A DNA stretch of 64,000 nucleotides from Corynebacterium sp. sy039 (GCF_007904105.1 NZ_CP042325.1:1-64000); one strand, 5' to 3'; positions 12,423 to 20,901 are shown, counted from the first letter of the stretch. Numbers and translations are program-made. Notes: a model not told the origin generated them from the letters alone.

Positions 12423-12496
12423 GGGCCTATAGCTCAGTCGGTTAGAGCGCATCGCTGATAACGATGAGGTCGCAAGTTCGATTCTTGCTAGGCCCA
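12423..12496 (+). tRNA. tRNA-Ile(GAT)
   Basis: The 74-nt cloverleaf has acceptor GGGCCTA paired with TAGGCCC plus discriminator A, D-arm AGCTCAGTCGGTTAGAGC, anticodon loop CTGATAA with GAT, and T-loop GTTCGATTC. CCA is not encoded. An 8-bp inverted repeat (12390-12397 with 12416-12423) abuts its 5' end. Confidence 0.97.
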
Positions 12497-12507
12497 CTCG
12501 GAAACAA

Positions 12508-12580
12508 GGGGCATTAGCTCAATTGGTAGAGCACCTGCTTTGCAAGCAGGAGGTCAGGAGTTCGATTCTCCTATGCTCCA
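12508..12580 (+). tRNA. tRNA-Ala(TGC), copy 1
   Basis: The 73-nt cloverleaf has acceptor GGGGCAT with ATGCTCC plus A. The anticodon stem CCTGC/GCAGG carries TGC at 12541-12543, and the T-loop is GTTCGATTC. It lies 11 nt after tRNA-Ile. It is identical over all 73 nt to the inverted tRNA-Ala at 20097-20169. Confidence 0.97.
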
Positions 12581-12586
12581 CAAAAA

Positions 12587-12614
12587 CCCGCTGCACAGGC
12601 AGCGGGCTTTTTTA
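12587..12614 (+). terminator. Rho-independent terminator of the tRNA pair
   Basis: CCCGCTGC (12587-12594) pairs perfectly with GCAGCGGG (12599-12606) around loop ACAG. The stem is followed by CTTTTTT. Confidence 0.93.
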
Positions 12615-12658
12615 ATTTTCCACATTGTCTTTTGTTGACTAACTAAATTTTGTCGTCT

Positions 12659-13039
12659 CTACTTACCATGCCACCCTAAACTACTCAGCGGAAAAGTAAT
12701 TGTGTTTTCTCCCAGCGTTAACGTTGGACCATTCCCAGAGATAATTGCTAGAAAAGCTGGAGGTTGAGCTGCTTTAATTTGTGCGACTGCTTTTTTGAGA
12801 GAATCTTGAGCATTGAGAGCTGCTTTAGCACCCAACTTAATTTCTACTGCAGCCCAACGCCCATCAGGAAAAGTTAATACTGCATCAATTTCGTGACCAT
12901 TAGAATCCCGGTAGTGATAAATCTTTCCACCTAAAGCCTCGACCATGATACGCAGATCATGCACTACAGCTGACTCAAAAAGAAAACCTGTAGTAAGTAA
13001 GTCCTCTTTAAGTTTTTGATTATTAGCTCCTAGTATTGT
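12659..13039 (-). pseudogene. C-terminal remnant of an AAA/DUF4143 ATPase
   Basis: The reading frame from about 13039 down to 12659 encodes only the C-terminal DUF4143-type domain. It contains LLTTGFLFESAVVHDLRIM, GGKIYHYRDSNGHEIDAV and DGRWAAVEIKLG. Intact family members have about 400 residues with an N-terminal P-loop ATPase, which is absent. The frame is closed by TGA at 13040-13042 with no usable start upstream (only an internal GTG at 12964). It is best read as a decayed gene, perhaps from a mobile or toxin-antitoxin-like locus. Confidence 0.75.
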
Positions 13040-13068
13040 TCATTCATGCAGTTAGAATAGCATATACC

Positions 13069-13137
13069 GGATTTTATGGCATTACTAGACAGGATTTTGT
13101 GGAATGGTTAGACGGGATTTTACAGAATTATATGGTT
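13069..13137. repeat. Three tandem imperfect 23-bp repeats
   Basis: GGATTTT recurs at 13069, 13092 and 13115, exactly 23 bp apart. Flanking bases are partly conserved (ATGG/GTGG, then TAGAC before the next unit). The array lies between the ATPase remnant and the ribose regulator. No function is evident. Confidence 0.5.
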
Positions 13138-13253
13138 TCTCTGTTGCATAAATGCCTATCGCTTGTGTCTTACAGTTATCAGTAGAAAGTGATAGTGACT
13201 CGCCTCACTTGACTTTTGTATAAAAACTCATTAGCTTTAGCGATGTTAGTTTG

Positions 13254-13267
13254 TGCAATCGTTTGCA
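13254..13267. promoter_or_regulatory. LacI-family operator upstream of rbsR
   Basis: TGCAATCGTTTGCA is a near-perfect palindrome with central CG, the usual LacI/GalR-type operator shape. It lies 48 bp before the chosen rbsR start and just downstream of a possible -35 TTGACT (13209-13214). RbsR probably represses the whole operon from here. Confidence 0.65.
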
Positions 13268-13314
13268 TTATGTGTGGATACTCCACCGCAATGCAAAAAG
13301 AAAGGAACCTGCTG

Positions 13315-14346
13315 GTGAACACATCTGCAAATCTTAAAGATGTTGCAGCCGCAGCAGGCGTTTCTGTATCCACAGCATCGAGAGCACTAGCTGGGAAAAC
13401 AATTATTTCTGAAGACACTCGTAATCGTGTGCAAGCAGCAGCACAAAAACTCAACTACAAACCCAATATCCAAGCTCGTGGGTTACGCACTGCACGCACA
13501 TACACCATTGGCTTAAGTATTCCCACACTGGTCAATCCTTTTTTCGCCACTATGGCAGCTGCCATTCAAGAAAATGCCACAGCACATGGATTATCAACCA
13601 TCATCACTTCTTATGATGAAGATGCTCTCACACTCAAAAACACCGTTAATGCTCTTTACCAGCATCAAGTCGATGGGATGATCGTCGTACCGAGCGCTAA
13701 GGCAACACAAGAATTAGAGCATATCGCGCAATTGGGAGTACCACTGGTACTTATCGACCGCGTATTAACCGACTGTTCTCTACCAGCAGTAGTGTCGCAT
13801 CCTGACCCTGGTATTTATGCTGCACTAGAACACCTCGTTGAGCAAGGACATCACCATATCGGATTTCTTGCAGGACCTGCGGAACTTTCTACCGGAGCAG
13901 GTCGCTTGCAGGCTTTTCGCACAGCTCATGCCGCATTATTGGATAATACGCAAGAGCATATTTTCTATGGTGGATTCGAGGTAACCCAGGGGCATAGAGG
14001 TGCTCGTGCCCTGCTCGACGCCGGCGCAACGGCAATCATTGCCGGTGATTCCATGATGACCCTAGGCGCCATGGAATACTGCCATGCACATGAGGTACAC
14101 ATTGGCGACGACGTCGCGCTAGTGGGTTTTGATGATCTGGTCTATATGCGAGTACAACCCACACCACTTTCTGTCATTGATCAAGATGTAGTGGCTATGG
14201 GACAACAAGCAGTGCAACTATTGGTGAACTGGATGTCTCGAGCACAACCCCCACCTGAACAGGAAATAATCGCTATTGATACTACTTTCATTCCCCGTGC
14301 CTCAACTACTAAAGGCACAAGCAAGAAAAAACTAATAAGGAGGTGA
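13315..14346 (+). CDS. rbsR: LacI-family ribose operon repressor
   Basis: The chosen GTG start at 13315 follows AAAGGA (13301-13306) and gives 343 residues. It begins VNTSANLKDVAAAAGVSVSTASRAL, the LacI helix-turn-helix and hinge. Upstream in-frame ATGs would add about 33 residues without a ribosome site. The rest is a periplasmic-binding-like sensor domain (YTIGLSIPTLVNPFF, DGMIVVPS, GFDDLVYMRVQPTPLSVI). It is the first gene of the ribose operon and overlaps the rbsA translation-initiation region, so it likely senses ribose or a derivative. Confidence 0.88.
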   Translation: MNTSANLKDVAAAAGVSVSTASRALAGKTIISEDTRNRVQAAAQKLNYKPNIQARGLRTARTYTIGLSIPTLVNPFFATMAAAIQENATAHGLSTIITSYDEDALTLKNTVNALYQHQVDGMIVVPSAKATQELEHIAQLGVPLVLIDRVLTDCSLPAVVSHPDPGIYAALEHLVEQGHHHIGFLAGPAELSTGAGRLQAFRTAHAALLDNTQEHIFYGGFEVTQGHRGARALLDAGATAIIAGDSMMTLGAMEYCHAHEVHIGDDVALVGFDDLVYMRVQPTPLSVIDQDVVAMGQQAVQLLVNWMSRAQPPPEQEIIAIDTTFIPRASTTKGTSKKKLIRR

Positions 14347-14351
14347 GCTTG

Positions 14352-15902
14352 ATGTCTGACGTAATTATGCAGCTAGAAGGCATTTCTAAGTCTTTCGGTG
14401 CAGTTAATGTCATAGATAATGTGAGCTTGGCAGTGCGTCGAGGGCAAGTGCAAGCACTACTAGGTGAAAACGGTGCAGGTAAATCCACGCTCATCAAAAT
14501 GATGTCAGGTGTGTATCAGCCCGATGCTGGAAAAATCATCGTCGACGGCAATGAAGTTACCTTGCCTAACACCAAAGCAGCCGAAGCACTGGGTATCGCT
14601 ACAATCCACCAAGAATTAAACTTGGTGCCAAGCATGACAGTTGCCGAAAACATCATGCTCGGACGCACTCCATCACGCTGGGGACTCGTGAACTACACGT
14701 TCCTCAAACAACAAGCAGCCGCAGCATTGCGCCTTATTGGTCTGGATGTGTCCGTGGATACACCAGTAGGCGAATTAGGCATTGCCCGCCAACAATTAGT
14801 AGAAATTGCTAAAGCATTGTCGATGAATGCCAGAATGCTTATTCTCGACGAACCCACCGCAGCTCTTACCGCCAAAGAAACTGACCAACTCTTTAACGTA
14901 CTCGAACAATTACGTGACAAAGGCGTGGGCATGGTATTCATTTCGCACCATCTAGAAGAATTGGCTCGTCTTGCAGACAGCATTTCTGTACTCCGCGATG
15001 GGCATTTCATAGCAGAAGTGCCTGCTACAACCCCAGAAGATGAACTCGTGCGGCTCATGGTCGGTCGTGACATTGAACAACAATACCCACGCATAACCAC
15101 ACAAAAAGCCCAACCGGTACTAGAAATCAAAAACCTCAGCGCTGCCGGAAAGTTCCACGACATCAACATAAAAGTTCATGCTGGTGAAGTAGTTGGCATA
15201 GCTGGTTTGGTTGGCGCAGGACGCACTGAGCTTATTCGAGCCATTGCTGGTGCCGATACCATTGATAGTGGAAAGATTGTGGTCAATGGAAAAACAATGC
15301 CATTGGGCAATATCGCAGCAGCCATCAAAGCAGGAATTGGTCATGTTCCCGAGGATCGTAAAGCTCAAGGGCTCATTTTGGATGCCAGCATCAATGAAAA
15401 CCTTGGCCTGACCACGTTATCTTCTTCAGCACGGTATGGATTGGCGGATCGTCGGGGGCAAAAGAAACGCGCCCAGGAAGTTGCCAAGAAATTAAAAATA
15501 CGCATGGCGGATATTGACCAGCCAATTTCCGATTTATCAGGTGGTAATCAACAAAAAGCCGTGTTCGCCAAGTGGGTGCTGGCAGGTTCAACAGTTTTGC
15601 TACTCGACGAACCCACCCGCGGTGTTGATGTGGGAGCCAGAGTAGAGATCTACAACATCATCAACGACATTACCGCTGCGGGTGGTGCAGTGCTCATGGT
15701 GTCCTCTGACCTGCCAGAAGTGCTGGGTATGTCTGATCGCATAGTGGTGATGTCAGATGGCAGGATCGCTGGAGAACTACCCAATACAGCAAGTCAAGAT
15801 GAAATTATGACCCTTGCAGTGGCGAATCTCAGCAGTGCTGTTATTGAAGAAAATCATGAAGCCAAAGAAATTGCTAAAGAAATTGAGGAGAAAGTCTCAT
15901 GA
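14352..15902 (+). CDS. rbsA: Ribose ABC transporter, double ATP-binding protein
   Basis: RbsA powers CUT2-type sugar import and has two fused ABC domains. The first has Walker A GENGAGKST and Walker B LILDEPTAALT. The second carries signature LSGGNQQKA, Walker B LLLDEPTRGVDVGAR and a degenerate Walker A (GLVGAGRTE), as usual for this family. ATG 14352 follows AAGGAGG (14337-14343), which is preferred over the GTG at 14343 inside that ribosome site. The 3' end overlaps rbsC by ATGA. Confidence 0.94.
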   Translation: MSDVIMQLEGISKSFGAVNVIDNVSLAVRRGQVQALLGENGAGKSTLIKMMSGVYQPDAGKIIVDGNEVTLPNTKAAEALGIATIHQELNLVPSMTVAENIMLGRTPSRWGLVNYTFLKQQAAAALRLIGLDVSVDTPVGELGIARQQLVEIAKALSMNARMLILDEPTAALTAKETDQLFNVLEQLRDKGVGMVFISHHLEELARLADSISVLRDGHFIAEVPATTPEDELVRLMVGRDIEQQYPRITTQKAQPVLEIKNLSAAGKFHDINIKVHAGEVVGIAGLVGAGRTELIRAIAGADTIDSGKIVVNGKTMPLGNIAAAIKAGIGHVPEDRKAQGLILDASINENLGLTTLSSSARYGLADRRGQKKRAQEVAKKLKIRMADIDQPISDLSGGNQQKAVFAKWVLAGSTVLLLDEPTRGVDVGARVEIYNIINDITAAGGAVLMVSSDLPEVLGMSDRIVVMSDGRIAGELPNTASQDEIMTLAVANLSSAVIEENHEAKEIAKEIEEKVS

Positions 15903-16876
15903 GCACTACCGCAAAAACCTCAACACCCTCATTACCCCTGGGTAAGAAAATCCTCAATTGGATGATGAATAATGGGGCATTAGTAGGTCTGCTTGCCTTA
16001 TGTATTGCTTTATTTATTGCCACGCCACACTTTTTGACCGTCACCAATGTGATCAATATCGGTATCCAGGCAGCCACTGTTGCTATTCTTGCCTTCGGCA
16101 TGACCTTTGTCATTATCACTGCAGGTATTGACCTCTCTGTTGGTTCTGTTGCAGCTTTAGGCGCTATGGTGTCTGCATCCATGTTTAGTTCTGTGGGACT
16201 ACCAAGTTGGCTCAGCCTCATCATTGGCTTAGCAATAGGGCTATTAGCTGGTGTTATCTGTGGCCTTGCCACCGCCTATGGCAAGATACCATCCTTTATC
16301 GCTACCCTCGCCATGATGTCCATTGCCCGCGGTGCCACCCTCGTTATCTCTCAAGGATCACCCATTCCCACGGCGCCAGCAGTGAACTTCCTGGGCAGCA
16401 CTATAGCTGGGGTACCTATCCCAATCGTGATGATGATCCTTGCCGGAATAATATGCTGGTTCATCTTAGAGCGTACTGTGCTGGGTCGATCAATGTATGC
16501 CGTCGGTGGTAATCAAGAGGCAGCACGTCTTTCTGGCATTGCAGTGCATAAGGTTCAGATAGCTGTTTTTGGTCTATCAGGTATGTTTGCTGCGCTGGCA
16601 GGTTTAGTAATGGCTGGTCGTTTAACTTCTGCGCAACCTCAAGCCGGTGTCGGTTATGAACTTGATGCGATTGCGTCGGTAGTTATTGGCGGTGCTTCTT
16701 TGGCAGGTGGCTCAGGCAAAGCAACGGGAACCTTGGTGGGTGCTTTGTTGCTTGCTGTGATTCGTAATGGATTGAACTTGCTTAACGTGTCGTCGTTTTG
16801 GCAACAGATTGTCATTGGTGTGGTCATTGCCTTGGCAGTGGGCTTCGACGTCATTCGCAATAAAGCAGCTCATTAA
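15899..16876 (+). CDS. rbsC: Ribose ABC transporter permease
   Basis: This 325-residue membrane subunit has about eight to ten transmembrane segments. It carries the BPD_transp_2 hallmark GMTFVIITAGIDLSVGSVAALG and the cytoplasmic loop GNQEAARLSGIAVHKVQI that contacts RbsA. It starts at ATG 15899 with GAGGAG upstream and shares four bases with the end of rbsA, so the two are translationally coupled. Confidence 0.94.
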   Translation: MSTTAKTSTPSLPLGKKILNWMMNNGALVGLLALCIALFIATPHFLTVTNVINIGIQAATVAILAFGMTFVIITAGIDLSVGSVAALGAMVSASMFSSVGLPSWLSLIIGLAIGLLAGVICGLATAYGKIPSFIATLAMMSIARGATLVISQGSPIPTAPAVNFLGSTIAGVPIPIVMMILAGIICWFILERTVLGRSMYAVGGNQEAARLSGIAVHKVQIAVFGLSGMFAALAGLVMAGRLTSAQPQAGVGYELDAIASVVIGGASLAGGSGKATGTLVGALLLAVIRNGLNLLNVSSFWQQIVIGVVIALAVGFDVIRNKAAH

Positions 16877-16899
16877 ATAAAACACATAGGAGGAATATC

Positions 16900-17826
16900 A
16901 TGAAACTAATCCGAAATACGTTCGCAATTGCATCTATTGCCGCATTGTCGCTTGGACTTGGTGCCTGTAATCGTGGAGAATCTGGTGCTGAATCTGTCAC
17001 TTTGGCACTCTCGACGCAAACCAATCCTTTCTTCGTCGAATTGCGAGATGGAGCCCAAGAAAAGGCAAAAGAACTGGGCATTACCTTAGATATAAAAGAT
17101 GCCTCTGATGATGCGGCAACCCAAACCGATCAACTCAAAAATGCAGAAACACTCGGCGTTGGAGCGGTGATTGTCAATCCAGTAGATTCTGATGCCGTGG
17201 GTGCCGCAGTGCAGTCATTAAACGCAGCCAACATTCCTGTCATTGCTGTGGATCGTTCCTCAAGTGCAGGAAAAGTTGCTTCCTTTATTGCCTCCGACAA
17301 CATTGCTGGTGGTAAACAAGCTGCCGATGCTCTTGCCGCTGCCATCGGCGAACAAGGTGAGATTCTCGTGCTGCAAGGCATTGCTGGTTCTTCTGCCTCC
17401 CGCGATCGTGGTGCAGGTTTTAGTGAAGGCATTAAGGCATATCCCAACATCACAGTGGTTGCAAAGCAAACAGCAAACTTTGACCGCACTGAAGGTCTAA
17501 ACGTGACCACCAATTTGCTCCAGGCACACCCTAATGTCAAAGCTATTTTTGCCGAAAATGACGAAATGGCGTTAGGAGCTATCGAGGCTCTCGGTGCCAA
17601 AGCAGGGAAAGAGGTAAAAGTCTTTGGTTTCGACGGTACTGCAGATGGTATAGCCGCAGTGAAAAAGGGCACTTTGACTGCTTCTATTGCACAGCAACCA
17701 GATGAGTTGGGTGCGCGAGCAGTAGAACAAGCAAAAGCTGTATTAGAGGGTAAACAAGCTGAAACTGAAGTTTCTGTGCCAGTAGTTACTGTGACCAGCG
17801 ATAACCTAGCGGAGTTTGAGAAGTAA
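16900..17826 (+). CDS. rbsB: Ribose-binding lipoprotein
   Basis: This is the substrate-binding subunit, anchored as a lipoprotein (signal peptide, lipobox LGLGAC with the Cys near residue 23). The mature part is a type I periplasmic-binding fold: LALSTQTNPFFVELRDGAQ, GVGAVIVNPVDSDAVG, VDRSSSAGKVASFIASDN and AENDEMALGAIEAL, closely matching RbsB. AGGAGGA (16888-16894) precedes ATG 16900. Its strong ribosome site fits the higher dose needed for a binding protein. Confidence 0.94.
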   Translation: MKLIRNTFAIASIAALSLGLGACNRGESGAESVTLALSTQTNPFFVELRDGAQEKAKELGITLDIKDASDDAATQTDQLKNAETLGVGAVIVNPVDSDAVGAAVQSLNAANIPVIAVDRSSSAGKVASFIASDNIAGGKQAADALAAAIGEQGEILVLQGIAGSSASRDRGAGFSEGIKAYPNITVVAKQTANFDRTEGLNVTTNLLQAHPNVKAIFAENDEMALGAIEALGAKAGKEVKVFGFDGTADGIAAVKKGTLTASIAQQPDELGARAVEQAKAVLEGKQAETEVSVPVVTVTSDNLAEFEK

Positions 17827-17827
17827 C

Positions 17828-18817
17828 ATGAGCAAATCTCTCGACGATTATGCCAACCTCGTTGTAGTTGGCTCTATCAACGCTGACCTCATGGTTTCAG
17901 TGCAGCGTCATCCCAGCCCAGGAGAAACACTTATGGGTTCCGGTGGCGATATTCTCGCAGGTGGCAAAGGTGCTAACCAAGCAGTAGCCGCAGCATTGCA
18001 AGGGGCGTCGGTGAGCTTTATTGGTGCAGTAGGTGATGATGCTTATGCTGGTGCTGCATTATCTTTGCTGGAATCTTCAGGTGTGCGTCTTGATCAGGTA
18101 TTGCGTGCCCAAGACACCACTACTGGTTTGGCTGTTATTACTGTTTCCGCAGATGGTGAGAACAGTATCATCGTTATTCCTGGTGCAAATGCACTGGTGA
18201 ATAGGGATGTGGTGTATGTGCGTCAAGAACTTATTGCGCAGGCGCATATTGTACTTCTGCAAGGCGAAATCCCTGCTGAGGGGATGCGTGCCGCGGTAGA
18301 TATTGCTCGTGCAGCTGGTACCCGCGTGGTCATCAATCTTGCACCGGTTATCGAAGTAGATTCTGCCACGTTATTGCAGGCTGATCCCTTGGTGGTCAAT
18401 GAGCACGAGGCAGGACTGGTACTTGCACAATTAGGTGAGGTTGAAAGTACCACCGAGGGAAATACCGAGGGAAATAGCCAACCGCATGAGCTTGTGACTG
18501 CATTATTAGCAGCAGGTTTCCCCTCTGTTGTACTGACCTTGGGGGCGCAGGGAGCGGTAGTTGCTGCCACAGCGGAATCGGCGTCTGGTCAGGTGGATTA
18601 CACTGCTATTGCTACGCCACGCATTGATGCCGTAGATACGACTGGGGCAGGGGATGCGTTCACAGGAGCACTGGTTTCTCAGCTACTTGAGGGTGCAGAT
18701 TTGGTATCGGCTGCTCAGTATGCAGCTCGAGTGGGTGCGTTTGCTGCGTTAGGACATGGGGCGCAACCCTCATATCCACACGCCCATGACACTTTGCCAG
18801 AGGTAACTCATGCGTAA
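17828..18817 (+). CDS. rbsK: Ribokinase
   Basis: Ribokinase phosphorylates ribose to ribose-5-phosphate. PfkB-family signatures are present: VVGSINADLMV and GGKGANQAVAAA at the N-terminus and the catalytic DTTGAGDAFTGALV near residue 275. Start ATG 17828 lies two bases after the rbsB stop. The 3' end overlaps rbsD. A Glu/Thr-rich insertion (VESTTEGNTEGN) around residue 210 is a small oddity. Confidence 0.94.
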   Translation: MSKSLDDYANLVVVGSINADLMVSVQRHPSPGETLMGSGGDILAGGKGANQAVAAALQGASVSFIGAVGDDAYAGAALSLLESSGVRLDQVLRAQDTTTGLAVITVSADGENSIIVIPGANALVNRDVVYVRQELIAQAHIVLLQGEIPAEGMRAAVDIARAAGTRVVINLAPVIEVDSATLLQADPLVVNEHEAGLVLAQLGEVESTTEGNTEGNSQPHELVTALLAAGFPSVVLTLGAQGAVVAATAESASGQVDYTAIATPRIDAVDTTGAGDAFTGALVSQLLEGADLVSAAQYAARVGAFAALGHGAQPSYPHAHDTLPEVTHA

Positions 18818-19184
18818 AACAGGAATTCTTCATGCACAACTTGCTCGCGCTATTAACAAGCTCGGGCACACGGATACCTTTGCTATTGCTGATTGTGGCT
18901 TGCCTATTCCTGCTCATGTGGAGGTTATTGATTTAGCCCTGGTCTTTGGGGTACCGCGCTTTGCCGACGTCGTGAGTGCGGTATTGGCTGAGGTAGTGGT
19001 AGAAGGTGCCGCGATTGCTACGCAAACCCCTGATCAGGTGCGTGCGCTTATCCCTGATATTCCTGTGCAGACTGTTGCACATGAGCAGCTTAAGCAGCAG
19101 CTTACGCAGTGTTCCTTTGTGATACGTACTGGAGAAACTACACCCTATGCCAATGTGATTTTCCGCAGTGGGGTGCCTTTTTAA
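18810..19184 (+). CDS. rbsD: D-ribose pyranase
   Basis: RbsD converts the pyranose to the furanose form of ribose so that ribokinase can use it. The 124-residue protein shows the family start KTGILHAQLARAINKLGHTD followed by DCGLPIP and a C-terminal IRTGETTPYANVIFRSGVPF. It starts at ATG 18810 inside the end of rbsK and ends the operon. Confidence 0.94.
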   Translation: MRKTGILHAQLARAINKLGHTDTFAIADCGLPIPAHVEVIDLALVFGVPRFADVVSAVLAEVVVEGAAIATQTPDQVRALIPDIPVQTVAHEQLKQQLTQCSFVIRTGETTPYANVIFRSGVPF

Positions 19185-19217
19185 GAGGATATGACCTAGT
19201 TATGTGGTCTGTTCAGG

Positions 19218-19242
19218 CGAGCAAGATTATTTTTCTTGCTCG
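19218..19242. terminator. Hairpin at the end of the ribose operon
   Basis: CGAGCAAGA (19218-19226) pairs with TCTTGCTCG (19234-19242) around a T-rich loop. T-tracts after the stem are poor in both directions. It could serve both the operon and the convergent small gene. Confidence 0.4.
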
Positions 19243-19466
19243 TCTATTATCTCGAAAGAGAAGTTGCCACGTAGATCTGTGTCCAAAACTACTCTGTATT
19301 CTAGCCCTCGTTCATTTGCCCCATCAATGAGTTCTTGCAGTATGACGTGATTATAATGCCTCTGGAGTGCGATAGAACCAATAGCTATAGTTGCGATGAG
19401 CGCTGCGATGACTATTCCGAATGTAACCATAATTTTTTTGTTTTCCATAGAATCTTCATCTTTCAT
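19227..19466 (-). CDS. Small single-span membrane protein, hypothetical
   Basis: This 79-residue frame contains one strong hydrophobic segment (VTFGIVIAALIATIAIGSIAL) after a charged N-terminus, and a polar C-terminal half. No family was recognised. An alternative start is the ATG at 19448 (MENKKIM). No good ribosome site is seen for either. It is convergent with rbsD. Its reality is uncertain. Confidence 0.35.
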   Translation of the reverse strand: MKDEDSMENKKIMVTFGIVIAALIATIAIGSIALQRHYNHVILQELIDGANERGLEYRVVLDTDLRGNFSFEIIDEQEK

Positions 19467-19646
19467 AGCTGATATTAGATACTTGCATCTGAAACAACAG
19501 CGCCATTATACATCGTTTTAGTTTTCTAATGAAAATTAATTGACGGTATCCGTATTGTTGTCGTTTATTTTTTAACCCAGAGCCTCTGTTATCCAGAAAT
19601 TATTTTTGCTAAACTAACTAGCGGTGAATTATCTTTTATTCCTTCT

Positions 19647-19733
19647 CTGGCGGGCGGGTTCGCTAACTCCTCGCTTGGGTTGAATCACCCGCCCCTGTTC
19701 GCCAGGGAAAGCACACGCCGAGAGGAGCCAATC
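19647..19733 (+). promoter_or_regulatory. Structured leader that may hide the ribosome site
   Basis: Nested complementary segments occur here: CTGGCG (19647-19652) with CGCCAG (19700-19705), and GGGCGGGT (19652-19659) with ACCCGCCC (19687-19694). CTCCTC (19667-19672) is complementary to the ribosome-site sequence GAGGAG (19722-19727). Exclusive pairings could open or close translation of the small downstream gene. No known riboswitch class was recognised. Confidence 0.45.
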
Positions 19734-19892
19734 ATGGCTACTAAAGGTGAGGAACCACATGGTGAGAAGCCTGTTGTCAGTGACAAAGCGAAAGAGTCCA
19801 CCGCTAGCAAAAAGGAAAAAATCGAACTAGCGACTGGAGTCATAAAACTTGTTACTGCTCTAGTTAAGTTCTTGGAGGAACTTTTTAACTAG
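19734..19892 (+). CDS. Small amphipathic peptide, 52 aa, unknown function
   Basis: ATG 19734 follows AGAGGAG at a good distance. The first half is highly charged (MATKGEEPHGEKPVVSDKA), and the second half (KIELATGVIKLVTALVKFLEELF) would form an amphipathic helix. The size and helical tail recall the short corynebacterial pore-forming peptides, but no sequence match to PorA or PorH was recognised. It has its own leader and a strong terminator, so it is an independent transcription unit. Confidence 0.6.
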   Translation: MATKGEEPHGEKPVVSDKAKESTASKKEKIELATGVIKLVTALVKFLEELFN

Positions 19893-19908
19893 AGAGGCAA
19901 CTCACAAG

Positions 19909-19941
19909 CCTTAGGAAATTGCCGTTTCCTAAGGTTTCATT
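19909..19941 (+). terminator. Terminator of the small peptide gene
   Basis: CCTTAGGAAA (19909-19918) pairs perfectly with TTTCCTAAGG (19925-19934) around loop TTGCCG. TTTCATT follows. Confidence 0.8.
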
Positions 19942-20052
19942 ATGTATTCTAAACAACTCTCGCTCGACGCGCAATGGTTTACCACTATTGTTGCTAAAAT
20001 TTTTGCCAACGCTGGCTATAACCCCTGCATTACGGGGATATTTTATCTAGTA

Positions 20053-20088
20053 AATCCAAAAACCCTGCTGCTAAAAGCAGCAGGGTTT
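20053..20088 (-). terminator. Terminator of minus-strand tRNA-Ala
   Basis: A 13-bp perfect stem is formed by 20060-20072 and 20076-20088 around an AAA loop. Read on the minus strand it is followed by a T-rich run. It ends transcription of the tRNA-Ala. Confidence 0.85.
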
Positions 20089-20096
20089 ATTATCCG

Positions 20097-20169
20097 TGGA
20101 GCATAGGAGAATCGAACTCCTGACCTCCTGCTTGCAAAGCAGGTGCTCTACCAATTGAGCTAATGCCCC
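20097..20169 (-). tRNA. tRNA-Ala(TGC), copy 2
   Basis: The reverse complement is a full 73-nt cloverleaf identical base for base to the tRNA-Ala at 12508-12580. It has its own terminator. The two copies face opposite directions around the ribose operon. Confidence 0.97.
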
Positions 20170-20238
20170 AAAGACTTCAACAATCATAGCATTGATATTA
20201 AAAATAATTAAATATCCTGCTAGGAAGCCTTTTTGCTA

Positions 20239-20901
20239 TCAGTAGTTTTTATTTTTTATGACTAGAACACCAGCTTTTTGATCCCACTTGTGTTGTTTGA
20301 GTGGGTTATCCATAGTGACAATCGCCAGAATATATAAAACGATTGTTGATATTGAGCCAATCACTGGGATAAAAGACAGCGCAGTCATGATGATGTACCA
20401 GGTACTTCTGGTGTAGGCCTGCTTTTTACTAATTGAGCTGCCGTCGTGATTAACTACAGCAAGACCAAGTGCTTTTTTGCCCAAAGTGCCTTGCTTTTTA
20501 TGGTCAAAATAGACGCGGTAGAAGATGCCCGCTATGGAGAAGAGTATTGAGATGATAAAGATAATGATGCCCGCGATAATTATTTGCGGGTCAAGGCTAT
20601 CTATCTGATCTGGGTCGGTGTGAGAAAGAGATGTAATCACTATGAAATAGATAGGTGAGATCAGGATTCCAGCAGCAACACCAATGATAATGCTGTCTAT
20701 TACATACGCTCCAATTCGATGCCATACTGAGGCTGGGGTAAATGGCAATCCACCGGGATAGTTATGAGAATAAGCACCGCTATTCATTGCATAGGGATGT
20801 GCACTATATGTCCCAAAAGGGTTTTCGGCAGGTGCAGGTGTGGGTGCTGATTGCGAAGTATGAGGATCCTGCCCTGAGTAGGGGTTGTATGAATTAGTCA
20901 T
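20239..20901 (-). CDS. RDD-family membrane protein
   Basis: This 220-residue protein has a polar Pro/Ser/Tyr-rich N-terminal segment (residues 1-55). An RDD domain follows, starting at ASVWHRIGAYVIDSIIIGV, with several transmembrane segments and the conserved KKQGTLGKKALGLAVV loop. RDD proteins are mostly of unknown function, and some are proposed ion or solute antiporters. It is monocistronic, with a ~145-bp gap to the next minus-strand gene. Confidence 0.85.
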   Translation of the reverse strand: MTNSYNPYSGQDPHTSQSAPTPAPAENPFGTYSAHPYAMNSGAYSHNYPGGLPFTPASVWHRIGAYVIDSIIIGVAAGILISPIYFIVITSLSHTDPDQIDSLDPQIIIAGIIIFIISILFSIAGIFYRVYFDHKKQGTLGKKALGLAVVNHDGSSISKKQAYTRSTWYIIMTALSFIPVIGSISTIVLYILAIVTMDNPLKQHKWDQKAGVLVIKNKNY

